Assembly (NCBI RefSeq): GCF_030540765.1
Contig: NZ_JAUOEL010000002.1
Location: forward strand, 434,001-498,000
Direction of reading: 5' to 3'
Origin: Flavivirga jejuensis
Lineage (GTDB): Bacteria; Bacteroidota; Bacteroidia; Flavobacteriales; Flavobacteriaceae
DNA length: 64,000 nucleotides
Both the position numbers and the translations under genes were made by a program. The notes under the pieces are model-generated. The model was not told where the DNA came from. It made no database searches and saw only the letters and a program-made list of their open reading frames with translations. This document shows, in pieces, positions 18,770 to 26,782 of the stretch. Position 1 is the stretch's first letter. Each line of letters begins with the position of its first letter.

Positions 18770-19186
18770 TTAAAGAAAACTCTGAATTGCCAATTCATAA
18801 CTCTGCAACCCAAAACCAAGAATAACACCTCTGGCATTCGGAGAAATATATGATTGATGGCGAAACTCTTCTCTATTAAACGTATTCGAAATATGTACCT
18901 CTACTACTGGGGTTTCAATGGCTTTAACTGCATCACCAATACCTACAGAAGTATGTGTATAAGCGGCAGCGTTTAAAATAATGCCATCATAATTAAAACC
19001 AACCTCATGCAATTTATCTATAAGTTTCCCCTCTATATTAGATTGAAAATAATCAATCTCTATACCAGTATATTTTTGTTTAATTTCTTCTAAAAATTCA
19101 GTAAATGATAAACTTCCATAAATGTTAGGTTCTCTTTTACCTAGTAAGTTTAGATTCGGGCCGTTAATTATTATCAATTTCTTCAT
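18770..19186 (-). CDS. aroQ: Type II 3-dehydroquinate dehydratase
   Basis: Catalyses 3-dehydroquinate to 3-dehydroshikimate, third step of the shikimate pathway. The family start IIINGPNLNLLGKREPNIYG is present with Arg18 and catalytic Tyr23 of the flexible lid; substrate residues Asn72 (LNAAAYTHTS), His98 (VEVHISN) and Arg109 are in place. The 138-aa length is slightly short but normal for the class. Proximity to xerD, on the opposite strand, is common in this lineage. Confidence 0.96.
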   Translation of the reverse strand: MKKLIIINGPNLNLLGKREPNIYGSLSFTEFLEEIKQKYTGIEIDYFQSNIEGKLIDKLHEVGFNYDGIILNAAAYTHTSVGIGDAVKAIETPVVEVHISNTFNREEFRHQSYISPNARGVILGFGLQSYELAIQSFL

Positions 19187-19213
19187 GAAGTAAAAGTATT
19201 AAAAAATTGATCA

Positions 19214-19240
19214 TAAAAAAACCGAAGCTTATCACTTCGA
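19214..19240 (-). terminator. Minus-strand terminator after the barrel gene and pseudogene
   Basis: Read on the minus strand, CGAAG...CTTCG with a 7-nt loop is followed by GTTTTTTT. The same CCGAAG stem is used in the terminator at about 20.1 kb, suggesting the two barrel units are paralogous segments. Confidence 0.75.
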
Positions 19241-19412
19241 TTCTTCCTAATACCTCGTTAAAATAGAATCTATACTAAAGTCCTGCTCCTAATGAAGCGT
19301 ATTTAATACTTCTAAGTTTGTAACCTCCAATAGCTGCGCTCACTATACCAGAGGTATGCTCTCCTAAAACTGCTAAAGGATTAACTTTAATGACATTCTT
19401 CTCTTGAGCAAA
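19240..19412 (-). pseudogene. Decayed outer-membrane barrel gene remnant with an in-frame stop
   Basis: Reading the minus strand, a mature-protein start FAQEKNVIKVNPLAVLG appears directly after a stop codon, with no signal peptide before it. It continues through GGYKLRSIKYASLGAGL, hits TAG (19275-19277) and then resumes in the same frame as YRFYFNEVLGRIE. GLQYRFYFN is the usual strand ending in flavobacterial porin-like proteins, so TAG most simply derives from a CAG Gln codon. The normal interior of such barrels appears deleted. This is read from a short translation, so family identity is inferred. Confidence 0.65.
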
Positions 19413-19425
19413 TTATAGGTTAATC

Positions 19426-19956
19426 TTATTGAAATCTATACCCTAAGCCAACAAAAAGACCATTTAATTTTCTAGTAATTCCATCAGGTGCATCTTCAAT
19501 TAAATTAGCTAAACCAAAATTAAATCTGGTTTCTACAAATAATCCATCTATATTTCTATTAATATAAATATCATAAGCAACACCTACTTCTATACCATAA
19601 TTAAAAGACTCAAATCCATCATTAACATCAAGCAAAAAACCAAAACTGGGGCCAGCAAGTACATTAAATGACTCAAACACTTCATATTTAACCATTAGTG
19701 GGATACTTATTTGATTTAAATCTTCTACAGCAACATACAGTAGCTCTGGCCGAAAAGTAAAAGCATCAAAAACGCTTATCTCTGCAAAACCTCCTAGATA
19801 AAATCCCGTGTCGTTATTTGTTATGCTAAATACGCCATTTTTAACTTTTAATGATGAGAAATCTACACCTGCTTTTGCGCCATATTTAATTTCTTGGGCA
19901 TTTAGGTTTAATAATCCTAATACTGTGATAACAGTGCACAATAATATTTTTTTCAT
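19426..19956 (-). CDS. Outer-membrane beta-barrel protein (porin family)
   Basis: The 176-aa protein has a signal peptide (MKKILLCTVITVLGLLNLNAQ). The mature part alternates polar and hydrophobic residues in strands typical of the PorT/OmpX-like small barrels of Bacteroidota (GAKAGVDFSSL, TFRPELLYVAV, ISIPLMVKYEV, FNVLAGPSFGFLL) and ends in YRFQ. The ISIPLMVKY and LAGP motifs are recurrent in that family. It is followed by a barrel pseudogene remnant and then a terminator. Physiological role unknown. Confidence 0.8.
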   Translation of the reverse strand: MKKILLCTVITVLGLLNLNAQEIKYGAKAGVDFSSLKVKNGVFSITNNDTGFYLGGFAEISVFDAFTFRPELLYVAVEDLNQISIPLMVKYEVFESFNVLAGPSFGFLLDVNDGFESFNYGIEVGVAYDIYINRNIDGLFVETRFNFGLANLIEDAPDGITRKLNGLFVGLGYRFQ

Positions 19957-20077
19957 AATAGATTTGGTTAATTGATTTTTTATCGGATTAAATTTAACCC
20001 AGATATCTTTAATAAAAGATAACTCTTAAAATAGTATTAAATTTTATTTTTCTGAATAATTTTTAGATTTATAGTAT

Positions 20078-20108
20078 AAAAAAACCGAAGCATAAACTTC
20101 GGTTTTTT
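20078..20108. terminator. Strong bidirectional terminator
   Basis: AAAACCGAAG (20081-20090) pairs with CTTCGGTTTT across a 6-nt loop, flanked by A's and T's. It ends the 20.1-20.7 kb barrel gene on the minus strand. Confidence 0.88.
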
Positions 20109-20127
20109 GGATATTTAATATTTTGGT

Positions 20128-20661
20128 TTAGAAATACAAAGCAAATCCAACATTAAATTGAAATACACCTTCATCTGTATATTGATCATTTAAAGATAAA
20201 TTATACCTTAGACCTGGTTCGATAGAAACGTTATCACCAATAAACCAAGCATAACCAGCACCTAAACCTAACCACATTGGGGTCTCATTACCAATTTTTA
20301 CTGCATCTCCAGAAGCCCCTGTCAAATCTACAGTTACTGGAATCATGCTATTAACATAGTATTTTGCTCCTAAACGATAAGAAAATGAACTTTCTGAATC
20401 ACCAACATCTGGATTATCACCTCCAAAGCCTAAACCCAACTTAAGAGCCAAATCATCCATGATGAAATAACCTCCATCTAATCCAACATTATAAGCAGAA
20501 GATCCATCTGAAGAAACAAAATTAATACCAGTTGAACCTAGCATAGCATTTCCCGTATTAGCTTCAATTAATATTTTACCTTTAGATGTTTGCTCACCTT
20601 GAGCATTAACGCTTGATAATCCGAACACTGCAATCGCAGCACACAATAATAATTTTCTCAT
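20128..20661 (-). CDS. Outer-membrane beta-barrel protein (OmpX/OmpW-like)
   Basis: The 177-aa protein has a clear signal peptide (MRKLLLCAAIAVFGLSSVNAQ) resembling that of its neighbour at 19.4-19.9 kb. Strand-like segments (AYNVGLDGGYFIMDDLALKL, SYRLGAKYYVNS, MWLGLGAGYAWFIGDNVSI, FQFNVGFALYF) and the C-terminal aromatic residue indicate an eight-stranded barrel. It has the best promoter in the window (see 20694-20725), suggesting abundant expression. Function unknown; structural or small-solute roles are typical guesses. Confidence 0.82.
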   Translation of the reverse strand: MRKLLLCAAIAVFGLSSVNAQGEQTSKGKILIEANTGNAMLGSTGINFVSSDGSSAYNVGLDGGYFIMDDLALKLGLGFGGDNPDVGDSESSFSYRLGAKYYVNSMIPVTVDLTGASGDAVKIGNETPMWLGLGAGYAWFIGDNVSIEPGLRYNLSLNDQYTDEGVFQFNVGFALYF

Positions 20662-20693
20662 AATAAAAAATTGTTTTTAGTTTTTGATTTGGA

Positions 20694-20725
20694 CAAACCT
20701 AAAGCGAAGATTTTTAATAACCAAA
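20694..20725 (-). promoter_or_regulatory. Complete Bacteroidota promoter for the outer-membrane barrel gene
   Basis: On the minus strand TTTG (20725-20722) is followed after exactly 20 bp by TAGGTTTG (20701-20694). Both elements match the -33 TTTG / -7 TAnnTTTG consensus with proper spacing. Transcription would begin about 25-30 bp upstream of the ATG at 20661. Confidence 0.72.
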
Positions 20726-20887
20726 AATAAAAACACTTTTACTTTACGTTTTATCGAAAAAATACGTTTTTAATCGATTAAAAACACTTTTAGTCGGAAA
20801 AACACAACAAATAAGAGTAAGATATTTAAAATTTTTCAACAAAAATTGCAATATCATTATTGAAAATTTATACTATTTTTACACCAC

Positions 20888-21784
20888 ATGAAATGGCAAC
20901 ACGCACTTAAAGATTACCAATTATACTTAAAAATTGAACGGGGTTTATCCGAAAACTCTATTGAAAATTACTCGCGCGACGTTAAAAAGTTAATGAGTTA
21001 TTTAGAGAATCATAATATAAATGAAAACCCAAACACAATCACTACAGAAATCGTTCAAGGGTTTATATATGAAGTTGCCAAAAAAGTAAACGCTCGTTCG
21101 CAATCGCGTTTAATCTCTGGTTTACGCAGTTTTTTCGGTTATTTAATCTTTGAAGATTACAGAACCTCTAATCCGCTGGAACTTATTGAGTCTCCCAAAA
21201 TTGGTAGAAAGTTACCAGATACACTAAGCGAAGAAGAGATTGATACTATTATAAATGCCATAGATTTAAGTAAACCAGAAGGTGAACGTAATCGTGCTAT
21301 GCTAGAAACACTTTATGGATGCGGATTGCGAGTTAGTGAACTCATTAATCTTAAAATTTCTGATTTGTTTTTTGATGAAGGTTTTATAAAAGTTACTGGC
21401 AAAGGCAATAAACAACGATTTGTTCCTATTATAAATGTTACTCAAAAATATATTAACATCTATAGAAAAGAAATTCGAAATCATTTAAATATCCAAGCAG
21501 GTTTCGAGGACACACTCTTTTTAAACAGAAGAGGGAAACAACTTACAAGAGCTATGGTCTTTACTATCATTAAACAGTTAGCAGAAAAGATCGGGCTCAA
21601 AAAAAATATCTCTCCACATACTTTTAGGCATTCGTTTGCGACTCATTTATTAGAAAACGATGCAGATCTTAGATCCATACAGTTAATGCTTGGTCATGAA
21701 AGTATAACAACTACCGAAATTTATGTGCACTTAGACAAAAGTCATTTAACAAAAGTGGTAGAAAAGTATCATCCTAGGAAATAG
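20888..21784 (+). CDS. xerD: Site-specific tyrosine recombinase XerD
   Basis: Resolves chromosome dimers at dif together with XerC. The 298-aa protein has the N-terminal SAM-like core-binding domain (about 1-95) and the catalytic domain with the complete set R148 (CGLRVSEL), K172 (TGKGNKQR), H244/R247 (SPHTFRHSFATH), H270 (LGHES) and nucleophile Y279. Length, full conservation and the aroQ neighbour argue for the housekeeping enzyme rather than a mobile-element integrase. No attachment-site duplication is seen beside it. Confidence 0.93.
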   Translation: MKWQHALKDYQLYLKIERGLSENSIENYSRDVKKLMSYLENHNINENPNTITTEIVQGFIYEVAKKVNARSQSRLISGLRSFFGYLIFEDYRTSNPLELIESPKIGRKLPDTLSEEEIDTIINAIDLSKPEGERNRAMLETLYGCGLRVSELINLKISDLFFDEGFIKVTGKGNKQRFVPIINVTQKYINIYRKEIRNHLNIQAGFEDTLFLNRRGKQLTRAMVFTIIKQLAEKIGLKKNISPHTFRHSFATHLLENDADLRSIQLMLGHESITTTEIYVHLDKSHLTKVVEKYHPRK

Positions 21785-22023
21785 AAGGGATCAAGTACAA
21801 AAGTTGTGTGTGTCTGTTTCAATATTAGATTAAAACTAAAATTTAAAACTGTACTCGAAAATATGAACCGAACTCGTTCCTCACTTTTTTCAAAAGGGAG
21901 GATAATTTCGATAAAATCGAAATTTAGGAGGGTTTCATCTAAAAAGCTTCTGTTTCCAAACATCATTGAATGAGTTAACCATCAGGTATTCAGCAAACTC
22001 GTTAGATACCTCTATTTGATGAT

Positions 22024-22215
22024 TTACTTTTCTTTGCCCGTCCAAAGAAAAGTAACAAAAGAAAAGACGCCCCTTCGATAGGAATTTCTTCTTTCGCTTT
22101 GCTTAAGAAGAACCAAGCCCAAAAATTTGCGTCGCCCCACCGCTCTAACCAATGCAATGCTCCTGGTTTTCAAATTTTTGTACTCTATTCTTACGAAGGG
22201 TCTGGGCTTGCCCTG
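22024..22215. repeat. Palindrome-rich intergenic element
   Basis: The gene-free stretch 21785-22484 holds this element. A perfect 13-bp hairpin (TTACTTTTCTTTG, loop CCCGTC, CAAAGAAAAGTAA; 22024-22055) precedes nested inverted pairs: CCCTTCG 22071-22077 with CGAAGGG 22194-22200, CAAGCCCA 22114-22121 with TGGGCTTG 22203-22210, and CAAAAATTTG 22120-22129 with CAAATTTTTG 22171-22180. It looks like a folded repeat of the type scattered in Bacteroidota intergenic DNA. No transposase accompanies it, and 21785-22023 shows nothing I can support. Confidence 0.7.
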
Positions 22216-22340
22216 CAGTCTGTTCTTAACGATTGTTTTTGAGTATTTAACCTCATAAGCAACAAGTAAAAAGTATGAAATATGTCGTATTTTTACTCTT
22301 TAAATCAAGTCTAAACACAACTTTTGAGCATGGTTCAATA

Positions 22341-22395
22341 GAAGTTGGAAGTTGGAAGTTGGAAGTTGGAAGTTGGAAGTTGGAAGTTGGAAGTT
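22341..22395 (+). repeat. Heptanucleotide microsatellite (GAAGTTG)~7.9
   Basis: Seven perfect copies of GAAGTTG plus six further bases, 55 bp in all. It lies between xerD and rny in non-coding DNA. A period of 7 is not a multiple of 3, so a short frame through it repeats every 21 bp and is not a credible gene. Confidence 0.97.
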
Positions 22396-22405
22396 AACAA
22401 AATTA

Positions 22406-22436
22406 AAAAATCCAGTATATATAATACTGGATTTTT
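22406..22436 (-). terminator. Terminator downstream of rny
   Basis: AAAAATCCAGTAT (22406-22418) and ATACTGGATTTTT (22424-22436) make a 13-bp stem with a 5-nt loop; the minus strand runs on into TTAATTTTG. A second hairpin (ATTCCTGC-ATTC-GCAGGAAT, 22464-22483) sits immediately after the rny stop but lacks a T tract on that strand. Confidence 0.8.
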
Positions 22437-22484
22437 AATCTTTATAATGTGTACTATAATGAGATTCCTGCATTCGCAGGAATT

Positions 22485-24059
22485 TTATTTTGCAATATTA
22501 ACTGCTCGTGTTTCTCTAATTACAGTTACTTTAACTTGACCTGGATAAGTCATATCCGTCTGTACCTTTTGAGAGATATTAAACGATAAGTCTGCTGCTT
22601 TTTGATCGTCTACTTTTTCGCTTTCAACAATAACTCTTAGTTCTCTACCTGCTTGAATAGCATAAGCTTTCTTAACGCCTGTAAATCCAAAAGCAATATC
22701 TTCTAAATCTTTTAAACGTTGAATATAACTATCTAGAACTTGGCGACGTGCTCCTGGACGTGCTCCCGAAATAGCATCACAAACCTGTACAATTGGCGCT
22801 AATAACGATTTCATTTCAATTTCATCGTGGTGCGCTCCAATAGCATTACAAACCTCCTTCTTTTCACCAAACTTTTCAGCCCATTGCATCCCAAGAATAG
22901 CGTGTGGTGTTTCCATGTCTGCTTCTGCATCTGGCACTTTACCTATATCATGTAATAAACCTGCACGTTTTGCAAGTTTTGAGTTAAGTCCTAATTCTGC
23001 AGCCATAACACCACAAAGTTTTGCAACTTCACGTGAATGCTGTAACAAGTTTTGACCGTAAGATGAACGATACTTCATACGCCCTACCATCTTTATAAGC
23101 TCTGGGTTTAAATTATGTATTCCAAGATCGATTACTGTACGTTTTCCAACTTCAATAATTTCTTGTTCAATTTGTTTTTGTGTTTTCTTTACAATCTCTT
23201 CAATTCGCGCTGGATGAATTCTACCATCGGTCACTAATTTATGTAAAGACAAGCGTGCAATTTCTCTTCTTACAGAATCAAAACAAGACAATATAATAGC
23301 TTCTGGTGTATCATCTACAATAATCTCAACACCTGTTGCTGCCTCTATAGCTCGGATATTACGACCTTCTCTACCAATAATTCGCCCTTTAACATCGTCC
23401 GATTCTATATTAAATACAGACACACAATTATCAACAGCTTCCTCTGTTCCTATGCGTTGTATCGTATTTATAATAACCTTTTTAGCTTCTTGCTCTGCTG
23501 TTAGTTTAGCTTCTTCTAAAGAACTTTGAATATATGCCATAGCATCATTCTTAGCTTCTCCTTTTAAAGACTCTACCAATTGTTCTTTAGCTTCTTCAGC
23601 AGAAAGACTAGAAATAACCTCTAATTGTTGTACTTGATTTTTATGAAGCTTATCTATTTCCTCTTGTCTTTTATCAAGAACATCAAGTCTATGATTATAA
23701 TCTTTTACTTTACTTTCTAAACTTTCATTAAGTTTTTTTCCTTTTGAAAGTTCACTTGATATTTGTGATTCTTTATCACGTGTACGTTTCTCGGCCTCTG
23801 CCATTTTCTTATCTCTTGATAAGATTACTTTTTCATGTTCTGACTTGAGTTCTATAAATTTTTCTTTAGCTTGAAGAATTTTATCTTTTTTAAGCCTTTC
23901 GCCTTCACTTTTAGCTTCTTTAAGTATTAAATTGGCATTTTTCTTTGCTCCACTTACAAGTTTAGAAGCATTATTCTTTTCAATCCTCTTTGTTATAATA
24001 AAACCTACAATAAGGCCTAAAACAACGCCTCCTACTGCAAATATAATTGGGTTATCCAT
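22485..24059 (-). CDS. rny: Ribonuclease Y
   Basis: Membrane-tethered endoribonuclease that initiates mRNA decay. Order along 524 aa: one N-terminal transmembrane helix ([18 protein letters not shown], residues 5-22), a long coiled coil (about 28-185), a KH domain with [15 protein letters not shown], and an HD domain with [10 protein letters not shown] and GAHHDE supplying the metal-binding His/Asp. Last gene of a minus-strand series (coiled-coil gene, zapA, 6S-like RNA, rny). The 236-bp gap before it is occupied by the 6S-like RNA. Confidence 0.97.
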   Translation of the reverse strand: MDNPIIFAVGGVVLGLIVGFIITKRIEKNNASKLVSGAKKNANLILKEAKSEGERLKKDKILQAKEKFIELKSEHEKVILSRDKKMAEAEKRTRDKESQISSELSKGKKLNESLESKVKDYNHRLDVLDKRQEEIDKLHKNQVQQLEVISSLSAEEAKEQLVESLKGEAKNDAMAYIQSSLEEAKLTAEQEAKKVIINTIQRIGTEEAVDNCVSVFNIESDDVKGRIIGREGRNIRAIEAATGVEIIVDDTPEAIILSCFDSVRREIARLSLHKLVTDGRIHPARIEEIVKKTQKQIEQEIIEVGKRTVIDLGIHNLNPELIKMVGRMKYRSSYGQNLLQHSREVAKLCGVMAAELGLNSKLAKRAGLLHDIGKVPDAEADMETPHAILGMQWAEKFGEKKEVCNAIGAHHDEIEMKSLLAPIVQVCDAISGARPGARRQVLDSYIQRLKDLEDIAFGFTGVKKAYAIQAGRELRVIVESEKVDDQKAADLSFNISQKVQTDMTYPGQVKVTVIRETRAVNIAK

Positions 24060-24083
24060 TGTATTGAGTTAGTTAGTATATAT

Positions 24084-24273
24084 AAAAAAGCCTACACTAG
24101 TATAAAGTTTTGTATAAACTCCTTAAAAACAAGTTTAGGGCTAACAAGCTGATCAAGGGTCTACTCGAGATACTGAAATAAATTCAGCACTAGTAGCATG
24201 CTTTTACAACTTAAACTCACCCTTTTTAAAGAATTAACGTTGAGTTTATCAAAAAAAATAACCAATGTAGGCA
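24084..24273 (-). ncRNA. ssrS: Probable 6S RNA (flavobacterial type)
   Basis: Between zapA and rny the minus strand encodes a ~185-190 nt element closed by GCCTACA (24272-24266) pairing with TGTAGGC (24096-24090), which is immediately followed by a run of T's. Inside, TAAACTC pairs with GAGTTTA, and a central arm pairs GGGT/ACCC, CTACT/AGTAG and CTGAA/TTCAG. A long, interrupted rod with a central bubble is the 6S architecture, and the location beside zapA is where 6S RNA genes are found in several phyla. 6S RNA sequesters housekeeping RNA polymerase in stationary phase. Identification is by structure and context, not by alignment. Confidence 0.75.
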
Positions 24274-24295
24274 GTAACTTTTATTTTAAAGAACG

Positions 24296-24589
24296 TTAAG
24301 AGACCAAATAAGAATGTAATAAATCATTAAGTGCATTTAGCTTTTCTTCTACATGCTCATTTACATTCTCTTTATCAATAGACTTCTGCTCTTCTTGAGA
24401 AGCAAACTGTAAGGCACACATGGCTAATACATCTTGTTTATCTCTAACAGAATAACTTTGCTCAAATTGTTTTATCAAGGTCTCAATATTCTTAGCTGCT
24501 TTACGTAATCCTTCTTCTTGATTTGCTTCAATCGTTAAAGGATATACTCTGTTAGCTATAGATAGCTTTATTTTAAGCTTTTCTGACAT
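24296..24589 (-). CDS. zapA: Cell division protein ZapA
   Basis: Small FtsZ-ring-associated protein that cross-links FtsZ protofilaments. The 97-aa sequence has the ZapA N-terminal strand region (KLKIKLSIANRVYPLTI) and the following helix with EEGLRKAAKNIETLI and the conserved ALQFA segment before a C-terminal coiled coil. It lies 15 bp downstream of a coiled-coil gene and upstream of the 6S-like RNA, so all are probably driven by the promoter near 24.92 kb. Confidence 0.92.
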   Translation of the reverse strand: MSEKLKIKLSIANRVYPLTIEANQEEGLRKAAKNIETLIKQFEQSYSVRDKQDVLAMCALQFASQEEQKSIDKENVNEHVEEKLNALNDLLHSYLVS

Positions 24590-24604
24590 TGAATTTATGT
24601 TGTA

Positions 24605-24895
24605 CTAATCTGAAAGTTGAGCAATACAATGATCTATTTCTCGTATTAGCACATTTATTTTAAGCTTAGTTTCTCTTTTATTATCGTCACCACCAAGTAT
24701 TGTATTTGCGATTTTTAAAGCTTCATACTTTTCTTCCCAATTGGCAATATGCCTTTTTTGGTCTTCAATTTCTTTTTTTGAAATCTCTAATTCTTCGTTT
24801 AATTTAGAATTAGCAAGTTTCAAAAGCTCTAATTTGTGTAATACTTTACTAATTTTGTTTTCTAAAGAATCTACAATATCTTCAATATTACTCAT
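24605..24895 (-). CDS. Small coiled-coil protein co-transcribed with zapA
   Basis: The 96-aa, Lys/Glu-rich protein is helical along almost its entire length with heptad spacing of Leu/Ile (LENKISKVLHKLELLKLANS, LNEELEISKKEIEDQK). There is no signal peptide or catalytic motif. Its place directly before zapA recurs in this family of bacteria, so a division-ring partner (ZapB-like in style, not demonstrably in sequence) is a reasonable inference. Confidence 0.7.
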   Translation of the reverse strand: MSNIEDIVDSLENKISKVLHKLELLKLANSKLNEELEISKKEIEDQKRHIANWEEKYEALKIANTILGGDDNKRETKLKINVLIREIDHCIAQLSD

Positions 24896-24919
24896 TTACA
24901 AATTTCAATACTTATAACA

Positions 24920-24951
24920 CAAAGTTAACACACCTGCTTATAAATTACAAT
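24920..24951 (-). promoter_or_regulatory. Promoter of the zapA-6S-rny series
   Basis: On the minus strand TAACTTTG (24927-24920) matches TAnnTTTG exactly. ATTG (24951-24948), a 3/4 match to TTTG, lies 20 bp upstream of it. It is placed about 25 bp before the ATG of the coiled-coil gene. Confidence 0.6.
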
Positions 24952-25083
24952 TGTTTTAGCATAAAATTTCAAAATCAATAAATATAGCACATAATCAAAT
25001 CAATAAATTTTATTATGGTTCGATTATTGATTTATTCTTTGCATATCCATTTCAAATTAATATTTTAGCCATAATACTTTTTT

Positions 25084-26769
25084 ATGCGATTTACATTACC
25101 TCTTTTTTTTATATTCTCATTTTTTCTAAGTGCACAAAATAATTATCCTCAAGATTATTTTAGCAATCCTTTAGAGGTTCCTCTAATATTGTCTGGTACA
25201 TTTGCCGAATTACGTCCTAACCATTTTCATTCTGGTTTAGATATAAAAACCCAACAACGTACTGGTTTAAAAGTAAAAGCTTCAGCTGGTGGCTTTGTAA
25301 GTCGAATAAAGATATCTCATTATGGTTATGGAAAAGCCTTATACATCACGCACCCTAATGGTTATACAACGGTTTATGCGCATTTACAGAAATTTTCTCC
25401 AGAGATTGAGGCTTATATAAAAAAACATCAATATGAAAAAGAATCGTATGTGCTTGAGTTATTTCCCAGTGCAGAAATTTTACCAATAACAAAAGATAGT
25501 ATTATTGGTTATAGTGGAAATACAGGAGGTTCTGGAGGACCGCATTTACATTTTGAAATTCGCAATAAAGAAGAACACCCTATTAATCCTATGCTTTTTG
25601 GTATTAATATAAAAGACTCTACAAACCCTATAATAAAATCCATTTACGCATATCCTTTAGATGAAAATTCGTCTGTAAATAAAGCTTATACAAAACAAAA
25701 ACTACGTTTAATTCCTTTAAAAAATGGTGATTATACCATAAAAAATATTGAAGCTTACGGGACTATTGGTTTTGGTATTGAAACTATTGACAGACAGGAT
25801 TTAGGAGGAAACTCCAATGGGGTTTATAATATTCAAACGTTTCTGAATGGTAGGAGAAACTTTGAAATAGATTTTAGAAAATTTTCGTTTGATGAGACGA
25901 AACACATCAACCAACTTATTGATTACGAACATTACACTGAGACAAAGAAGCGTATTCAAAAATTATTTACAAAAAAGAAGCTCTTAAGTTTATATAAATC
26001 TATAACAAATAACGGCTATGTATCCATACAAGATAGTACATATTCGGTTTATAAAATTAGAGTTGCCGACTATAAAAACAATGAAGCATGGGTGACAATA
26101 AATATAAAAGGCTCTAAAAACAGTATTTCCAAGCCCCAAAAACAACAAACGACTCCCTATCACATAAAAGCCAACAAAACAACTAATCTAAAAGAAGGAA
26201 ACGTTTCTGTAGATTTTTATAAGGACACATTTTACGACGATTTTTACATTGATTTTGAAGTAAAAAACGACACGCTTTCTTTGCATAAAAATAGCATCGC
26301 AGCTAAGAAAAAATTTAATATAACCTACGATGTAAGTGCTTACACTAATGAAGATAAAAGCAAGTTATACATAGCTCGTTTGTTGGGGCGTAAAAAATAC
26401 CCTGTTTATACATCTACTAAAAGAAAAGGGAACCTTTTAATAGCAAGCACAAAAATTCTAGGCACTTTTGCTCTGGCAACAGATACTTTAAAGCCCACAA
26501 TTTCTCCTATTAATTTTAAAAAAGGACAATGGTTAAGTAAATATCGTTACCTAAAAATTAAAATTGATGATGAGTTTTCTGGAATTTCTAAATATAGAGC
26601 GACAGTAAACGGTAAATGGATCTTAATGGAGTATGATTATAAAACAAAAACACTTACCCACGATTTTAACGATAGTATAGTTACCGACACAAAAAATAAT
26701 ATAAAGGTAATAGTTACCGATAATGTAGGAAATAATTCTACTTTTGAATCGTTATTTTACCGAAAATAA
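25084..26769 (+). CDS. M23-family (LytM-type) metallopeptidase with C-terminal extension
   Basis: Secreted peptidoglycan endopeptidase. Signal peptide 1-17 (ends LSAQ). The M23 domain occupies about residues 35-165: zinc ligands His49 and Asp53 in FHSGLD, and the HxH pair His154/His156 in GGPHLHFEIR; GYGKALYITHPNGY is also diagnostic. About 390 further residues follow, rich in beta-strand-like and Lys/Asn segments, with no family I recognise, perhaps domains that position the enzyme at the wall. Its end abuts the TonB receptor gene, suggesting one transcript. Confidence 0.9.
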   Translation: MRFTLPLFFIFSFFLSAQNNYPQDYFSNPLEVPLILSGTFAELRPNHFHSGLDIKTQQRTGLKVKASAGGFVSRIKISHYGYGKALYITHPNGYTTVYAHLQKFSPEIEAYIKKHQYEKESYVLELFPSAEILPITKDSIIGYSGNTGGSGGPHLHFEIRNKEEHPINPMLFGINIKDSTNPIIKSIYAYPLDENSSVNKAYTKQKLRLIPLKNGDYTIKNIEAYGTIGFGIETIDRQDLGGNSNGVYNIQTFLNGRRNFEIDFRKFSFDETKHINQLIDYEHYTETKKRIQKLFTKKKLLSLYKSITNNGYVSIQDSTYSVYKIRVADYKNNEAWVTINIKGSKNSISKPQKQQTTPYHIKANKTTNLKEGNVSVDFYKDTFYDDFYIDFEVKNDTLSLHKNSIAAKKKFNITYDVSAYTNEDKSKLYIARLLGRKKYPVYTSTKRKGNLLIASTKILGTFALATDTLKPTISPINFKKGQWLSKYRYLKIKIDDEFSGISKYRATVNGKWILMEYDYKTKTLTHDFNDSIVTDTKNNIKVIVTDNVGNNSTFESLFYRK

Positions 26770-26782
26770 ACTTATTACTCTT

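Noticed and set aside
20888-21784. Tyrosine recombinase as a mobile-element integrase
   Set aside because: Full XerD conservation, aroQ neighbour and no flanking attachment repeats or cargo genes point to the chromosomal enzyme.
22345-22539. 64-codon frame made of VGSWKLE-type repeats
   Set aside because: It is simply the translation of the GAAGTTG heptamer array and overlaps the rny 3' end.
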